From NCBI GenBank assembly GCA_963580455.1, contig OY756968.1:23529996-23593995 (forward strand): 64,000 nucleotides of DNA, given 5' to 3'. The stretch comes from Euonymus europaeus (Eukaryota > Streptophyta > Magnoliopsida > Celastrales > Celastraceae). A program made the translations under genes and the position numbers. The notes beneath the pieces are model-generated. The model was given only the letters and a program-made list of their open reading frames with translations. It had not been told where the DNA came from and did not search any database. Positions 1-11,655 of the stretch are shown here, one piece after another; positions within the stretch are counted from its first letter, which is position 1; the number at the start of each line of letters is the position of its first letter.

Positions 1-664
1 TGCATAGCCTATTCCATAATTTCAGCTTATTTGTCATTTACTCTATTTACCCCTACTGAGCTTCTAGCTCACCCCTTTACTTTCTATCCCCCTACAGGTG
101 AGATTGGTATGAGTGCCGATGATGCGGGTTAGTAGAGACGATGATGTGACATGGATGACACTTGGAGTGGCGGTTAGGTTTGGGTTGGTAGACTTGAACT
201 ACTTGTTATACACGCTAATTGTATTTGATATTCATATGTCATGTAGACTGTGTGACACCGTTTGGTGCAGAATATGGATGGTTATAAGGAAATCTTTGAA
301 ATTGGATCTTTTGAATCGAGGTTGGACCTTGGGTCCTATTTTTCATGATGTATGGATTTTATTTTGATGTTTCAATTATGGAAACAGATTGTGCATGCTG
401 CTAGATAGCCTGAGGCCCTACTAGGATGTGTTTGCATGCTGATAGAGGTCGAAGGCCCTACTAGGTGTGATGTGATTGATTGTTGTATGATGCGTTTGTT
501 TCAGGTGGATATTCCCCGATTTACGGAAAGATGCTGCCGGATTTTTGATTGAAGGGTTGACTTAGTTGAGTAAACTAGGGTTGAAACCATGGATGTTAAT
601 AACATTTATAACCTAGGAATGTGCAGTAAGCACTATGTGACGTTTCCAAAAACTGGGCGTTACA
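1..664 (+). mobile_element. 3' part of a Ty3/gypsy-type LTR (solo or truncated)
   Basis: The stretch has no credible coding sequence. It ends in GGGCGTTACA at 655-664, which resembles the terminal inverted motif (TGTAACGCCC...GGGCGTTACA) at the ends of many plant Ty3/gypsy LTRs. A short motif around 'aggccctacta' occurs twice (about 413 and 453), as in a degenerate LTR interior. The left LTR end lies outside the window, so I cannot tell a solo LTR from the edge of a fuller element. A short ORF at 113-367 looks like chance reading. Confidence 0.45.
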
Positions 665-760
665 ATACTTATAATGTTTGTGTGCATTAAGATTTTTCAT
701 AGTTTGGGCTTATTTTCTTTTTTATGAGTACAAGGTGATAGCCATGAAACGGTCATTCGA

Positions 761-2963
761 TTGATCAGGTATTTGGAGAAGAAGATTAATCAAGGACTTG
801 AAAGAATTGAAGACCTCATCAAACGTGATGCTATTATCGAAAAGAAGAGTTATCTGTTTGCTGGGAAGAAAAAAGATGTGGATGACAAGAAGACGAGAAA
901 TAAAATGGATGAGGAGCAAAAGAAAAAGGAAATTGTGGACAAGGGGAAGAAAAATGGTATGAAGGGTAAGAAAAAAAGAGAATTGAGAATAGAAAAAAGA
1001 CTAATAGAGGGAAGAAAAACATCACTAAACATATGGAGAAGAAGAAGTTTGAAGATACTTAGAAGAAGATTGAAGATACTCAGAAGAACATTGAGGACAA
1101 GATAAAACCACAAAGGAAGAAAATGAAGGCAGTGAAGAAGAGCCCAGGAGTGAAGAAGACTGTTCGTAGGGATACATCTCCAATTAGGCGCTCTCAATGC
1201 TTGAGAGGGCAAACTGTGGAGCCCCATGGAATAGTCCTCAACAAAATGCTTGATGACATTTGCAAAAGTTACAAGAGAAGAGTTGTGCGGAAATCCAATG
1301 ATGAAGTAAAGGGCGACGTGATAGGAAAGCCTGACACTATAGAGAAAGAGAGTGATGATATAATAAAGGAGGGTACGGATAATATGAAAAAGCTGATGAA
1401 AACCTGAAAGATGTTGATGAAATAGTGAAGAAAGTTATGGAGGATGTCAGTTAGGGGGTGTTTATGTCGATTTTGAGTACGAGTCTAGTCCATGTACGAC
1501 TATTGTTTTGTCTGATACACCGAAACCATTTGACATGACAGTGGATTCATCTTACATAATATCTACTCCGGAGGTGGCAGATTTCCATAAAAGGTCTACT
1601 ACATGGATGCATGCTAAAGCTACTGATTATCAAGCCAAAAGGGTTGTTAAAACAAGTAACTACCACATGTCACCATATACGGACCCCACGAAGAGGCTAA
1701 AGCTGTCAAAAACACAGTTCAATTCCCAACGGGAGTTACCAGAAGAATAGTATGTTCAGTTTGCTCACTTCTACATACATATGGATGAGAAGACTCGTGG
1801 TCAATTCCCATATTGCGAGGTCAACAAGAAGTGGTTCTATGAATTCCTCACTCAAGGTGAATGGGTAAAGGATACAGTAAGGATTTATAAGTACAAGTAT
1901 TATTGATTTAGAACACTATTTGTTGTGGTTTAGAACACATTCACATTAGGTTTAAAACACTATTTGTTGTGGTTTAGAACACATTCACATTCGATTTATA
2001 ACACTATTTGTTGTGGTTTAGAACGCATTCAAATTTGGTTTAGAACACGTTTAACTATGGTTTAGAGCAACTCCAACTTTCGTTTAGACGCTTCTTAAGA
2101 GTCTTGGTTTAAAACTGTTATATTTTTGGTACAGAACTGGTAGAACTTTGATTTAGAGCACCTATGGTTGTTGTTTATAGTGCTATAGTTTTTTTACAAC
2201 ATCTAGACACTGCAATCGACTTTATTGTCTCGGGAAAGATACCTACCCCAATGTCTTCCCATAAAAGAGCCACACAACGAAGATCATGCTCGAAGTAAAT
2301 TTCACAGTAGTTGGTGACATATGGTTTTTTTTTCTTTTTTTATGATTATCCTGGAATGAGTACATCATGTTCATGTCTACTTTCAGCAATTCTTGACAAA
2401 CATGTATTTTTTGTTCAAGAAAACCACCGATCCAGCTATATAGGATGTAGATAAAAGGCTATATAACTTTGTTGTTGGAGTAGGTGACAACGTACCGTGG
2501 TCGGATCTGGAAAAAGTATACTTACCGCATAATATAAACGGTGATCATTGGATTGCCGTTAAAATTGAATTAAGGGGAAGGCAAGCAATTGCGTATGATT
2601 CCCTTAAAAGTCGTATCAGGGCGGCACGATTCGATGAACTAATGCGACCCTTTAGGCATATGATCCCTTAGTTATTAAAGCGGCCTGTAATGGTAGAAGC
2701 TATTGACAATGACCAATGACCGATTTAGAGGGCAGCCAATGTTCCCTAACAAGATAATGAGTGTTTTTCCAATTTCATATCGTATTATAGTACAATGCTA
2801 ACTGTTTGTTCTTATATGCAGTTCTGACTGTTGAGTGTTTACAATCAAATATATCGAGATGCTGAGTGCAGATGTCCCATTAGCTGTTTTAAAGGCATCT
2901 GAAATGGCAAAGTATAGGAAGATGATGGCAGCAGAAAGTTGGATGGGAGAATGGGGTTGTTAG
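761..2963 (+). pseudogene. Ulp1-type (C48) cysteine protease pseudogene of a Mutator-like element
   Basis: This is a broken coding region on the + strand. The N-terminal part is a very Lys/Glu/Arg-rich, low-complexity segment (761-1407). It is followed by an ORF at 1508-1750 and a readable continuation (about 1750-1900) with 'FAHFYIHMDEKTRG' and 'WFYEFLTQGEWV'. The catalytic domain is readable at about 2400-2960: 'GDHWIAVKI' gives the active-site His (2546-2548), 'AIAYDSL' gives the Asp (2597-2599), and 'SDC' gives the Cys (2829-2831). The Cys codon is followed directly by TGA where Ulp1 proteases normally have Gly, and other stops lie upstream. Ulp1-like genes of this kind are known passengers of plant MULEs (the Kaonashi/KI class). 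Host SUMO-protease function is unlikely. Confidence 0.7.
1906..2190 (+). repeat. Degenerate tandem repeat built on GGTTTAGAACA
   Basis: About three copies of a ~45-bp unit start near 1912, 1957 and 2001, each containing 'aacactatttgttgtgg' and 'tttagaacacattca'. They pass into more diverged copies of the core TGGTTTAGAACA up to about 2190. The repeat sits between the N-terminal and catalytic parts of the Ulp1 pseudogene, probably in an intron or inter-domain region. Confidence 0.75.
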
Positions 2964-2999
2964 AAGTCACAAGGTTTGGTTTGGAACAAGACAATTTTC

Positions 3000-3265
3000 G
3001 TATAAAATAATTTGTTGTTGGTTTAGAACTATATATATTTTAGGTTCAACACAATTCACCGTTTGGTTTAAAACAATTGCACTATTTGCTTAGAACAACA
3101 TAGTGTTCATATAGAACAATCCAGTGTTTGTTTTGAACAATTCCATGTTGGTTAAGAATGATGCACCGTGTGGTTTGGAACAATTAATGGTTCGTTTAGA
3201 ACAATTCATTGCATGTTAGTTTAGAACAATGCATTGTTTGGTTTAGGACGATGCAGCTGTTGGTT
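3000..3265 (+). repeat. Second block of the GGTTTAGAACA-type repeat
   Basis: At least ten degenerate copies of 'ggtttagaacaat' are spaced about 20-30 bp apart. They lie just downstream of the Ulp1 catalytic domain and upstream of the converging transposase pseudogene. The core is the same as at 1906-2190. Confidence 0.75.
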
Positions 3266-3410
3266 ATTGAATGTCATTAAATCAAAAGGAATGATGTCCG
3301 AGCACAAAGTTAAGTTATATCACTCAACGATAAAAATTAAAGTTTGATCCACTAAAAAGTAAAAATAACAACATCCGAACAAAGTCCATTCCAATAAGAT
3401 AAAAATTAAA

Positions 3411-4632
3411 GTTTGCGACGCTCATGGAACCATCTTTGAAGCATTCCAATAGGATATTTCATCAAACTCATAATTGGCAACAGAAGAGCCTCTTTCAAGG
3501 TTCCATTCATGATCTCTGCAATGTCAGTGGTCATGATGTTGTACTGATCCCTAGGGAAATGACATCTAGCCACTTATGAAAACCTGCATCTTGCAAATAA
3601 TCATACACCTTCCCCTCCTCAGACCCTTTGAGTTGGCACATTACTTGATTGAATTCTGAAACACGATAACACTTTGTTGTCTTGTAGATTAGGTTTACCG
3701 CATATTCAGGAAATCATTTGGCCTTCATATGACCTCCAATATGATACAGGCATGCCCCATGAAATGCTTCAGGAAAAATATGTTGGACACCATTCTCTAT
3801 ACTTTTATGCCTGAAAAAATTAACAAAGTTAACAAAGCTAACATACATATATAATACAAACAAAATAGTTAGTACAAAAGATGCGTAAACTTTTTTATTT
3901 TACCGAAATAAGTGAACAAAACAACAAAATATTCACTCTGTAATAACTGAAAAACAACAAAAACAATGCAGGAAAAAATCACTAAAAATAAATAAAAAAA
4001 TGCAGAAAAACACTAATAAATTCATCAATCATAATAGCATCTGAAAATTCATCAAAGAAAGAGTCTCCGACACAGTTCACAGAAGGAATGTTGGTACCAT
4101 GTTCAAATGCAGTCGCTGCTTTATTTGCACAGAATTTTGATTGCCATGAACTGAATCAGTTACTGAAGCGTTGATTGGATGATGCAGTGGGTTATCGTCC
4201 GGTTCGTGAACTTCATCACATCTTTGGCCATCTTCTTGATCATCAAAATAGTCATCAAAAATATCAAGCAAAGGTTCCCGCACAGGTTCACAGCAGTCAT
4301 TGCGAAGAGTTTCTACTACCTATGTCCACAGATCTGCCATTATTTCTGCTGCATCCAAAGCCACTCAATTCAGCTCTTTCTTCTTCTACGAAATACAACA
4401 CATGATCCACAGGTTGTAGGTATGGAATGTTTTCATAAAAATGTTTGTTGATTTCTATGATGGTTGAAGAAATGCACAAGGATGTTGATGAAATGTTTCT
4501 ATCCATGTTACAACGAAGGAAAAAACGTATGTAATCGTCTCCTTCAATCTCAACTGGCTCTGTAGGACCATGCACACTGTAGAAGTACTTCATCTGAATC
4601 TTATGTCTCCGAGGGTTGAGTTTTGTTGTCAT
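3411..4632 (-). pseudogene. MULE (MuDR-type) transposase pseudogene
   Basis: Read on the - strand, the N-terminal part is an ORF at 4632-4297 containing 'PVEIEGDDYIRFFLRC', typical of the acidic N-terminal region of MULE transposases. A second frame follows at 4283-4077. A transposase core fragment lies at about 3812-3411: 'HSIENGVQHIFPEAFHGA', 'CLYHIGGHMK' and 'FNQVMCQLKGSEE'. Its start is preceded by an intron-like acceptor (ttttttcag in the - sense). The catalytic core is incomplete, with frameshifts and stops. It converges on the Ulp1 pseudogene at 761-2963, as mudrA and mudrB converge in maize MuDR, so the two were probably one element. Confidence 0.65.
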
Positions 4633-5020
4633 GGACTTTATCCATTAAATGAATGTAAGAAATCTCGTTGGAAACTATGTACCCTTGCTTCTCCCACCTT
4701 TGTATATATAGTTGAGATCAAAGTTTTCCCACATTCCAAAGTATTTAATCAGAATACTGACCTTTTTCATGTCTTCTCAATTAAATTTGTACCTTATAAA
4801 TAGGAAACTATTGTTAAAAGGAGAATTTGACAGTACTTTACAACATAATTTTACATTATTCTAAACTGCAATTTAGATTAATTTTACACGATTCTAAACC
4901 AAATATTACAATGGTCAAAACCAATGTTCATACTATTCTTAACCAAAAATTCTAAACCACATATAACAGTAAACGCCACCACAATCTATCCTAACAAGGG
5001 TTAGTTTTTTTTTTAAATCT
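4633..5020. repeat. Non-coding MULE end with inverted copies of the TGGTTTAGA repeat
   Basis: No gene is visible. Between about 4850 and 4970 there are several 'attctaaacca' motifs, the reverse complement of the TGGTTTAGAA core found at 1906-2190 and 3000-3265. This suggests the same MULE extends to about 5.0 kb. I did not find clear terminal inverted repeats. Confidence 0.5.
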
Positions 5021-5025
5021 GAGGT

Positions 5026-5835
5026 GTCGTTTGGTATACAATATTGATTAACATATAATTTAACATCCAACATACATACTATACACAAAAAAAGCTACGT
5101 AACCAAACATCCAAAAACAATCTTACCATACATGTTACCATTTTCAAATGTTACATAAAAAACCATTTCAACAACATTTATCTTCTATCGAAAATGAAAA
5201 ATCTAAACTACCTCTAATATTTTAGCCAAATGGCCAAAATACCCTTCATCTTAACAATATATTATTTATTTTTATTTAATGATATATTCATTTATATTTA
5301 ATAAGAAATTGTTATTTACTCATATTTAATAATATATTCATTTATATTTAATAATATATTAACATTTTTACTAATGTTAATTATTTATATTTAATGATAT
5401 ATTTATTTTGAACTAATATATTCAATTATGTTTAATAATTTATTTATTTATATTTACTAATCTTTTATTTATTTATATTTAATAATATATTGAATTATAT
5501 TTAATAATACATATTTATTTATTTTTATTTAATAATTTATTATTATTTAGTAATATATTCAATTATATTTAATAATTTATTTATTTATATTTAATAGTCT
5601 GTTATTTATTATTATTTAATAATCTATTCATTTATGTTTAGTTTATTATCATATTTAATTTATTATTATAATACAAATATAATGTTTAATAATGATAATA
5701 TTATTAAATATAAATAATTAAACATATTATTACAAATGTTGTATATTTTTTTATTTTTTTTAAAATTTGTACTACTAACCATGCATGTAATTAGGTACGG
5801 CATTTGAAATAGGATATTTGTGTTTTCTACAATAA
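5026..5835. mobile_element. AT-rich MITE-like repeat, copy 1
   Basis: The left part (5026-5262) begins 'ggtgtcgtttggtatacaat' and aligns by eye over its whole length with 13430-13645. Shared pieces include 'aatttaacatc', 'aacatacat', 'ctatacac' and 'aaaatacccttcatc'. The middle (5262-5725) is an almost pure A/T array of degenerate 'tttatatttaataatata' units. The right part (5770-5835, 'tgtaattaggtacggcatttg') matches 13360-13427. It is non-coding; the terminal repeats are weak, so the exact ends are uncertain. Confidence 0.5.
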
Positions 5836-6641
5836 TAAATCAAATATCAGAAAATTTAAAGCAAAATATATGTTAATAGTTAAAACAACATATATATTGC
5901 CAGCAAAACAGGTTACAAAATTGTTTACAAAAACAGGGTTAGATCCTAAAATTAATTCAAAATGGGTCAAATCCACAAATTTACACCTAAACCCCCAAAC
6001 TGAATTCGCTCCCATACACCGGGTTTTTCTTCAAAACAGTCCACGAAAAGAACGGTTCCCAAACCGTTACAATAACCAGCTGCCATGTGGCATTTCAGCC
6101 ACATACTTTAATTTATTTAATTTTTAAATAATTTATATAATTAAATGTAAATTATCAATTTGCCTATGATTTTAATATGAAATTACTATATCCATATTTG
6201 ACCGTTCATTTGTATTACTTTACCAAAAAATTCCTTTTCAAAACGGAGTCATCGTATCTTCCATTCTTTCTTTGTATTCTTCGTCGTTGACTTTATCGAA
6301 TTTCGAATGACGTTGTTGTTTGTGTTCGGATTATCCTCTTACTATGAGGTTTCTATTTCAAATTATCACCGTTATCAGAAACGACAATATCGAAAACAAT
6401 TTCATTTAGTTAATAAATACAACGACCCATAAACAAACAAAAGTTTTGACTAACAATAACATAAGTTTAATGTGATAAAGATATATTGGTTATTTGCATA
6501 AATTTTTTATGCGGAAATTATTTTTAGTTTAATTTAAAAATTAATGATTGAGAATGAATTTTAATATCCAATGCTGCGAACTTATTTTGACCAGTTTTTT
6601 AAGTAGACTGGATTGTATACACAAAATTTCAGTGCACTCTT
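5836..6641. other. Intergenic upstream region of the SAM50-like gene
   Basis: AT-rich sequence without a credible gene. The small ORF at 5870-6127 has no recognisable family. The promoter and 5' UTR of the following + strand gene must lie here, but I see no convincing TATA box. Confidence 0.5.
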
Positions 6642-9600
6642 ATGGCGAAACCTGACCGGGTCTCACTGCGCCTTAGCGGAGAAAGAAAGCCTGAGGAAGA
6701 AATCGGATTCGTCGGAAATAACGACGAGGAAGAGGAAGACGAAGACTATGACGAAGATGAAGACGAAGACTATGACGAAGATGAAGACGAAGACTATGTC
6801 GAAGAAGAAGAGGCGGAAGAACCCGAACCACCGAAATCCAGAACTAGAGAATCTCAAGCCCGCGTGGACCTGTTTAAGCTTGAGAACCTGGCTCGAAGAA
6901 TGCAGTCCGAGACAGTGCCGCTGCGCGTCCACGATGTTGTCATTATGGGAAACACAAAGACTAAGGACTTCTTGATTGAGGCGGAGACGGCGCCGCTCAG
7001 GGATCTCAATACAATGCAGGACCTTCTCAACGCGGCTACTATTGTCAGTTACAGGTTGCAAGCGCTTGAGGTTTTTGATTCGGTTAAAATTACGCTTGAT
7101 TCGGGCCCACCGGAGCTGCCTGGCACTTCCAATGTGATTGTAGAGGTTGTTGAGACTCAAAGCCCTCTCACTGGTGAATTTGGCGCTTACAGCAAAGGGG
7201 AGGTATTCTATACTTCTATAGGTGCATACTCTTTTTGTTGAATTTGACCTGAGGTAGATGATTTTGTTTTTGCTATTTGGGAAGATAAATTTCTGTTTAT
7301 TTTTATTTTGGAATGGCGAAGATTAGGATATATAACGAAATGTGGATTTAGTTTGCAATAATGCGTTTCAGTTCAGTTCAAAGTTATAAGCTGCATGGCA
7401 GACTAGCCAGATCACTTATTGGTTAAGTAAGCATGAATTGGTGGTGGCAGTGATATGAGCACTGGAAAACACTAGTTGTTTTTCTTCTTTTATGTGTGGC
7501 TTTACAGTATACAAATGAAAATTAAAAATCATTCGCAATTTCACTTGATAATAAAGTGCGTGAACGAATGCATCCACATTTACTGATTCATACAAATAAG
7601 TTTATATGTATAGCAAATAAATGATGGATATTGGCGCTGCTTTGTTGAGAGTTGAAAAAATACAAGGATGGGATACTAAACAAAAATAAGAGGGGGCCCA
7701 GAAACATGGATGAATGTCATAACTAAGGATGTGGAGATCTAAAGTGCAGCGGATAGAACTGAATGTTGACGGAGATTTCACGTAATGGATTATCATGAAT
7801 TTATCGATTCATATTGCCAACCCTGACAGTTTTTTGAGATTTATAAAGGCTTTAATGATGATATTATAACAATAATTGTATGTATACACTTTCTCTTGCT
7901 TGCTTAGTCTTTGTCTCTGTCCATTTCTTTTGGCTTTCTGTGTATTGTCACACCATTGTTCCTTTCTTTAGTGGCTGCACCTCCTTGGTGCCCTCTTAGT
8001 AAAATTGTTTTGCTTGTCTGAAATAAAAAACCATTTGGAAAAAGGATACAGAAATGAAAAACTGAACAAAAGCTTCAAGGGTTTACTTATACTGGAGAGG
8101 GTTGCATGTTTTGTTATACATTTATACTTGTGGTCCAACTTTTTATACTTCATATAAATAGTCAGACCATTGGTTCTTCATTTCCAGATGTTAATGTTCA
8201 TATTAATACTGTTGAGAAAACACAACTAAGCAAGATAACAGAATCTGATACGATTTTAGAGCTCTATTGTTTTTTCATAATTCTTTGGTTGAAACTAAGT
8301 GAGTTAATTTTGTTTTGTTTTCCACTTTTCCTTCAAGATCTTGTGTTTTTATAAGTAATTTACATGAATTATGAGCATGTCTCCCCCTTATGCTTTCTGA
8401 AATAATAAATATATCTGCAGGCAAAGTCTTCAACGTTCGAAGGATCACTCAAGTATAAAAATCTATTTGGATATGGCGATTTATGGGATGGTTCCTTGGT
8501 ATATGGTTTTGACCAGTCAACTGAGGTAAGTGCTGGTGTATATTTACCAAGAGTTAAAGGACTCTCTACTCCCGTGACAGCACGCTTGTCACTGCTAAAT
8601 CAAGATAGACTGAGGTTTTGTTCTTACAAAGAGCGTTTGATGGGCCTGTCTTTGGGCTTATTTTCGACCAAGTATCATGATTTGGTGTACAACTTTTCGT
8701 GGCGCACGTTAAGTGATCCATCACAAATGGCATCTAGGTCCATTCGGAGGCAGCTTGGACATAGTTTACTCTCATCATTGAAGTACGCATTCAAAATTGA
8801 TTGGAGAAATTCGCCATTGAGACCAACGCAAGGATATGCGTTTGTTTCTACCACTCAACTTGTTGGCATTGTACCTGATAGTCGAAGCTTACGGTTTCTG
8901 CGTCAGGTTAATACCTTTCTCCTTATTACTCTTGTTCCTTCCCCACCACTCCTTTTGCTTTTATTGCGGGAGGGACTAGTACAAAACCTCCAAATGTGAA
9001 GCAAACACAAAAATCATGACCTTACTCTATAACAAGGTGAAGAAGAAAACCTGAAAAGTGGGAAACCCTTGGACTCTCTGTTTCAGTTTTCCCTGTGCTG
9101 GTTGTGTGTCAGGTTTCTTCAATCTTTACTGCTGATTTTCTTTTTTTTGGATCTGTAAAGTGTAAATGTTCTGGACTTGGGATGTACTCTGTGTTATGGG
9201 TGAGGCACTTTATGAGTCAGTAAATCGGGATTGCAATTTCTTTGCATTATGCTGTGGTTTATAACCTCAAATTCTTATGGCTTCTGCCTCTAATATCTGG
9301 CGTTATTTCCTGTAGAGTTTAATTCTTGTCTGATGTACATCACTTGGACTTGGCTGCTAAATCTTACTTGATAAAAGAGAACAATAGTTAAGTGTTAGAA
9401 AGATTTAATACAAAAAACAGAAGACTTGATAAGTGCTCAAAATCCAGAAAAAAACAGAGGTTCTGAGTCAATGTCCAGAAAGATTTCCAATTGATTCCCA
9501 TCCTGGAAAGGCTTTCATATTTCTTTTTGTGTAAATTCCCTAGAATATGGCTAAAGTATTCATAGTAAGTACTTTTCTCCTTTCCCTAGTTTCTTCCTTT

Positions 9601-11655
9601 CCTTTCTCCTCAAAAGAATGAAATACGCTCAAGATAATTGATTGACATGAAGAGCACATTCCTTGACCGAGTATGAAGAAGAAGTACGTGGCTGTCAATC
9701 GCTCTACATCTTCTTTGTATATTGTCAATCTTCAAAAAAATTTCCATGAAATTTCAAAGTTGAAGAGTTTGACTCTGGTAGGGATTTCTAATCCTTCAAA
9801 TAATTTTTCAGTGAGACTCATCAGTACCTTCGACTTTGATATTCTCCAAGGTTTCCAAGTTAAAGTATCCTCCCTATTGAAGTTTGTACCCCACCCATAA
9901 AGCAAATCTGAATGACATGAATTTTTCCTATTCCCAATTCATATGATTGTTTTTATTTTCTATCCTCTCCTTGCTATGAATATAGTTCCTTGAACATTTT
10001 CTGCTTACAACTTCTCCACAAGACATCAAGTTTCATGATATCTCTGATGATGTCAGTTTGTTATTTAATGGTCTCTAAATATGTATTCTCTGAGAAATTC
10101 TGTCCTGCCTCTTATTTTCCTTTTAAAAATCATTTTGTTTCTTGTTCATGTTATGTTCAATGCATATCTCATTTTGAACGGACATGATTTTCTTAGTTTG
10201 ATGCTAATATCATCAACTTGTTGTATGTTGCTTTTTTTTAATCATGCCTCATTCCCTATGAAATTGATTCACCTGGGAAATTCTTTATTCATTTGATATT
10301 TGCTTTTCAACAGGAGTTTGATTTTCATTATGCTGTCCCTCTTGGATTTTATCGTGCTGCTATCAACTTTGGGATCTCAGGTGGGGTTGTTTTTCCTTGG
10401 GGAAAGGGCTTTTTGGACATGCCTTCACCTCTGCCAGAGAAATTCTTTTTGGGGGGCAATTTATCTCCAGTTTGCACTCTGGGAGGCCCATCTGCTTTTT
10501 GGGGTTTTAGGACTAGGGGACTTGGCCCTACTGAATTTAGACGGCAAAATATAGGCAATCAGAATGGTGAGAATGCCGACATTGACGTTGATTATCTTGG
10601 AGGAGACCTTGCTGTTACTGCTTTTGCGGACCTTTCTTTTGATCTTCCACTGAGGTGGTGTAGAGAGAAAGGAATCCACGGACACATTTTTGCTGCTGCT
10701 GGGAATGTGGCCAAGTTAACAGAAAATGCACATCGTAGCTTCTCTTTTCAGAAGTTTGCTGAGTCATTCCGTAGCTCTTCAGGAGTCGGATTGGTTGTCC
10801 CAACTTCCTTTTTTCGAATGGAGGTTAGTTAGCTGTGTTATTTACATCTGCATTCGGGGAACACAAACTGTGATATTTCCTTTATTTTGCGCCCTTTATT
10901 GTCAATATTGAAGCTTTGTAACTGGGATTGCTCTGAGTTGTGTGACTATGAAAGGAAATCTTTATGCGGCATGTGCTGGTTGCCACACATTCTTGTAACA
11001 TCTTTGACTTTCTTCCGTGATAGTTTCATGGATGGAACTTACAGAGGATAGCCAGAAAGCAGAGTGTGGAGGACTATTTCCAATTAACATTTAGTCATGT
11101 CCATCCATGAAATTAAAAGAAAATGCCATCATTGTACTGATTATGTTTGTTACCTTTCAATGCCTGATGAAGGCACCCCTAAGTTTTGTCTAAGTTGAAA
11201 GTGACACTGTGTAAACCTTTCCTCTTTTAGGCATGCACTAATGCACTGGTTTTTTAGCAGACAAGGGTTTTTGTTCAGTGGATAGAAATATTCATGTAGT
11301 GGAACATGTTTTGTCCGAGATTTTGTTTTATGAAGTGTTTGTGAACAGGTGATTTGAAATATGTCCAAATGCCTTAGGAAGTGAGTCCAGTAAGATCCAT
11401 TAATGTAAATTTCTTGTGAAGACATTTCTATGGAAATAAATTATTTCAGTGGGATCTTCTCTTTGGTTATTTATTTATTTACCGTTTTCATTTTTTTGGG
11501 TATTCTCTTTGATTATTTGTTTTAAAAGATCCAGGAGGATTTCTTCACTTACGGATTTGTTCTGTTTCCAGTTGAATTACTGCTACATTTTGAAGAAACT
11601 TGATCTTGATCGTGGGAAATGCGGTTTTCAGGTTTGCTTCTCTACTTCATTGTAA
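6642..11655 (+). CDS. SAM50: SAM50-like Omp85 protein of the mitochondrial outer membrane
   Basis: Exons are 6642-7202, 8421-8906, 10314-10823 and 11572-11655. All introns are GT-AG, phase 0; they are 1218, 1407 and 748 bp and hold nothing recognisable. The product is 546 aa, close to the usual plant length. Residues about 28-63 form an Asp/Glu-rich tract. A single POTRA-like domain (about 79-175, from 'VPLRVHDVVIMGNTKTKDF') precedes the Omp85/bacterial surface antigen beta-barrel (about 188 to the end), with 'FEGSLKYKNLFGYGD', 'FVSTTQLVGIVPD' and 'WGFRTRGLGP...DYLGGD' (the conserved GF loop region near 412-414). It ends in the hydrophobic strand 'CGFQVCFSTSL', fitting the C-terminal beta-signal position. 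Family role: core of the SAM/TOB complex that inserts beta-barrel proteins into the outer membrane. The start is the first ATG of the exon, just before the acidic region. An OEP80/TOC75 relative is less likely because there is only one POTRA. Confidence 0.9.

Noticed and set aside
761..1105. Lysine-rich 114-aa ORF as an independent host gene
   Set aside because: Low-complexity sequence that fits the variable N-terminal part of the Ulp1-type MULE gene and is followed by stops and frameshifts.
6663..7160. 165-aa ORF on the - strand opposite SAM50 exon 1
   Set aside because: It is the antisense shadow of the acidic tract and the POTRA coding sequence.
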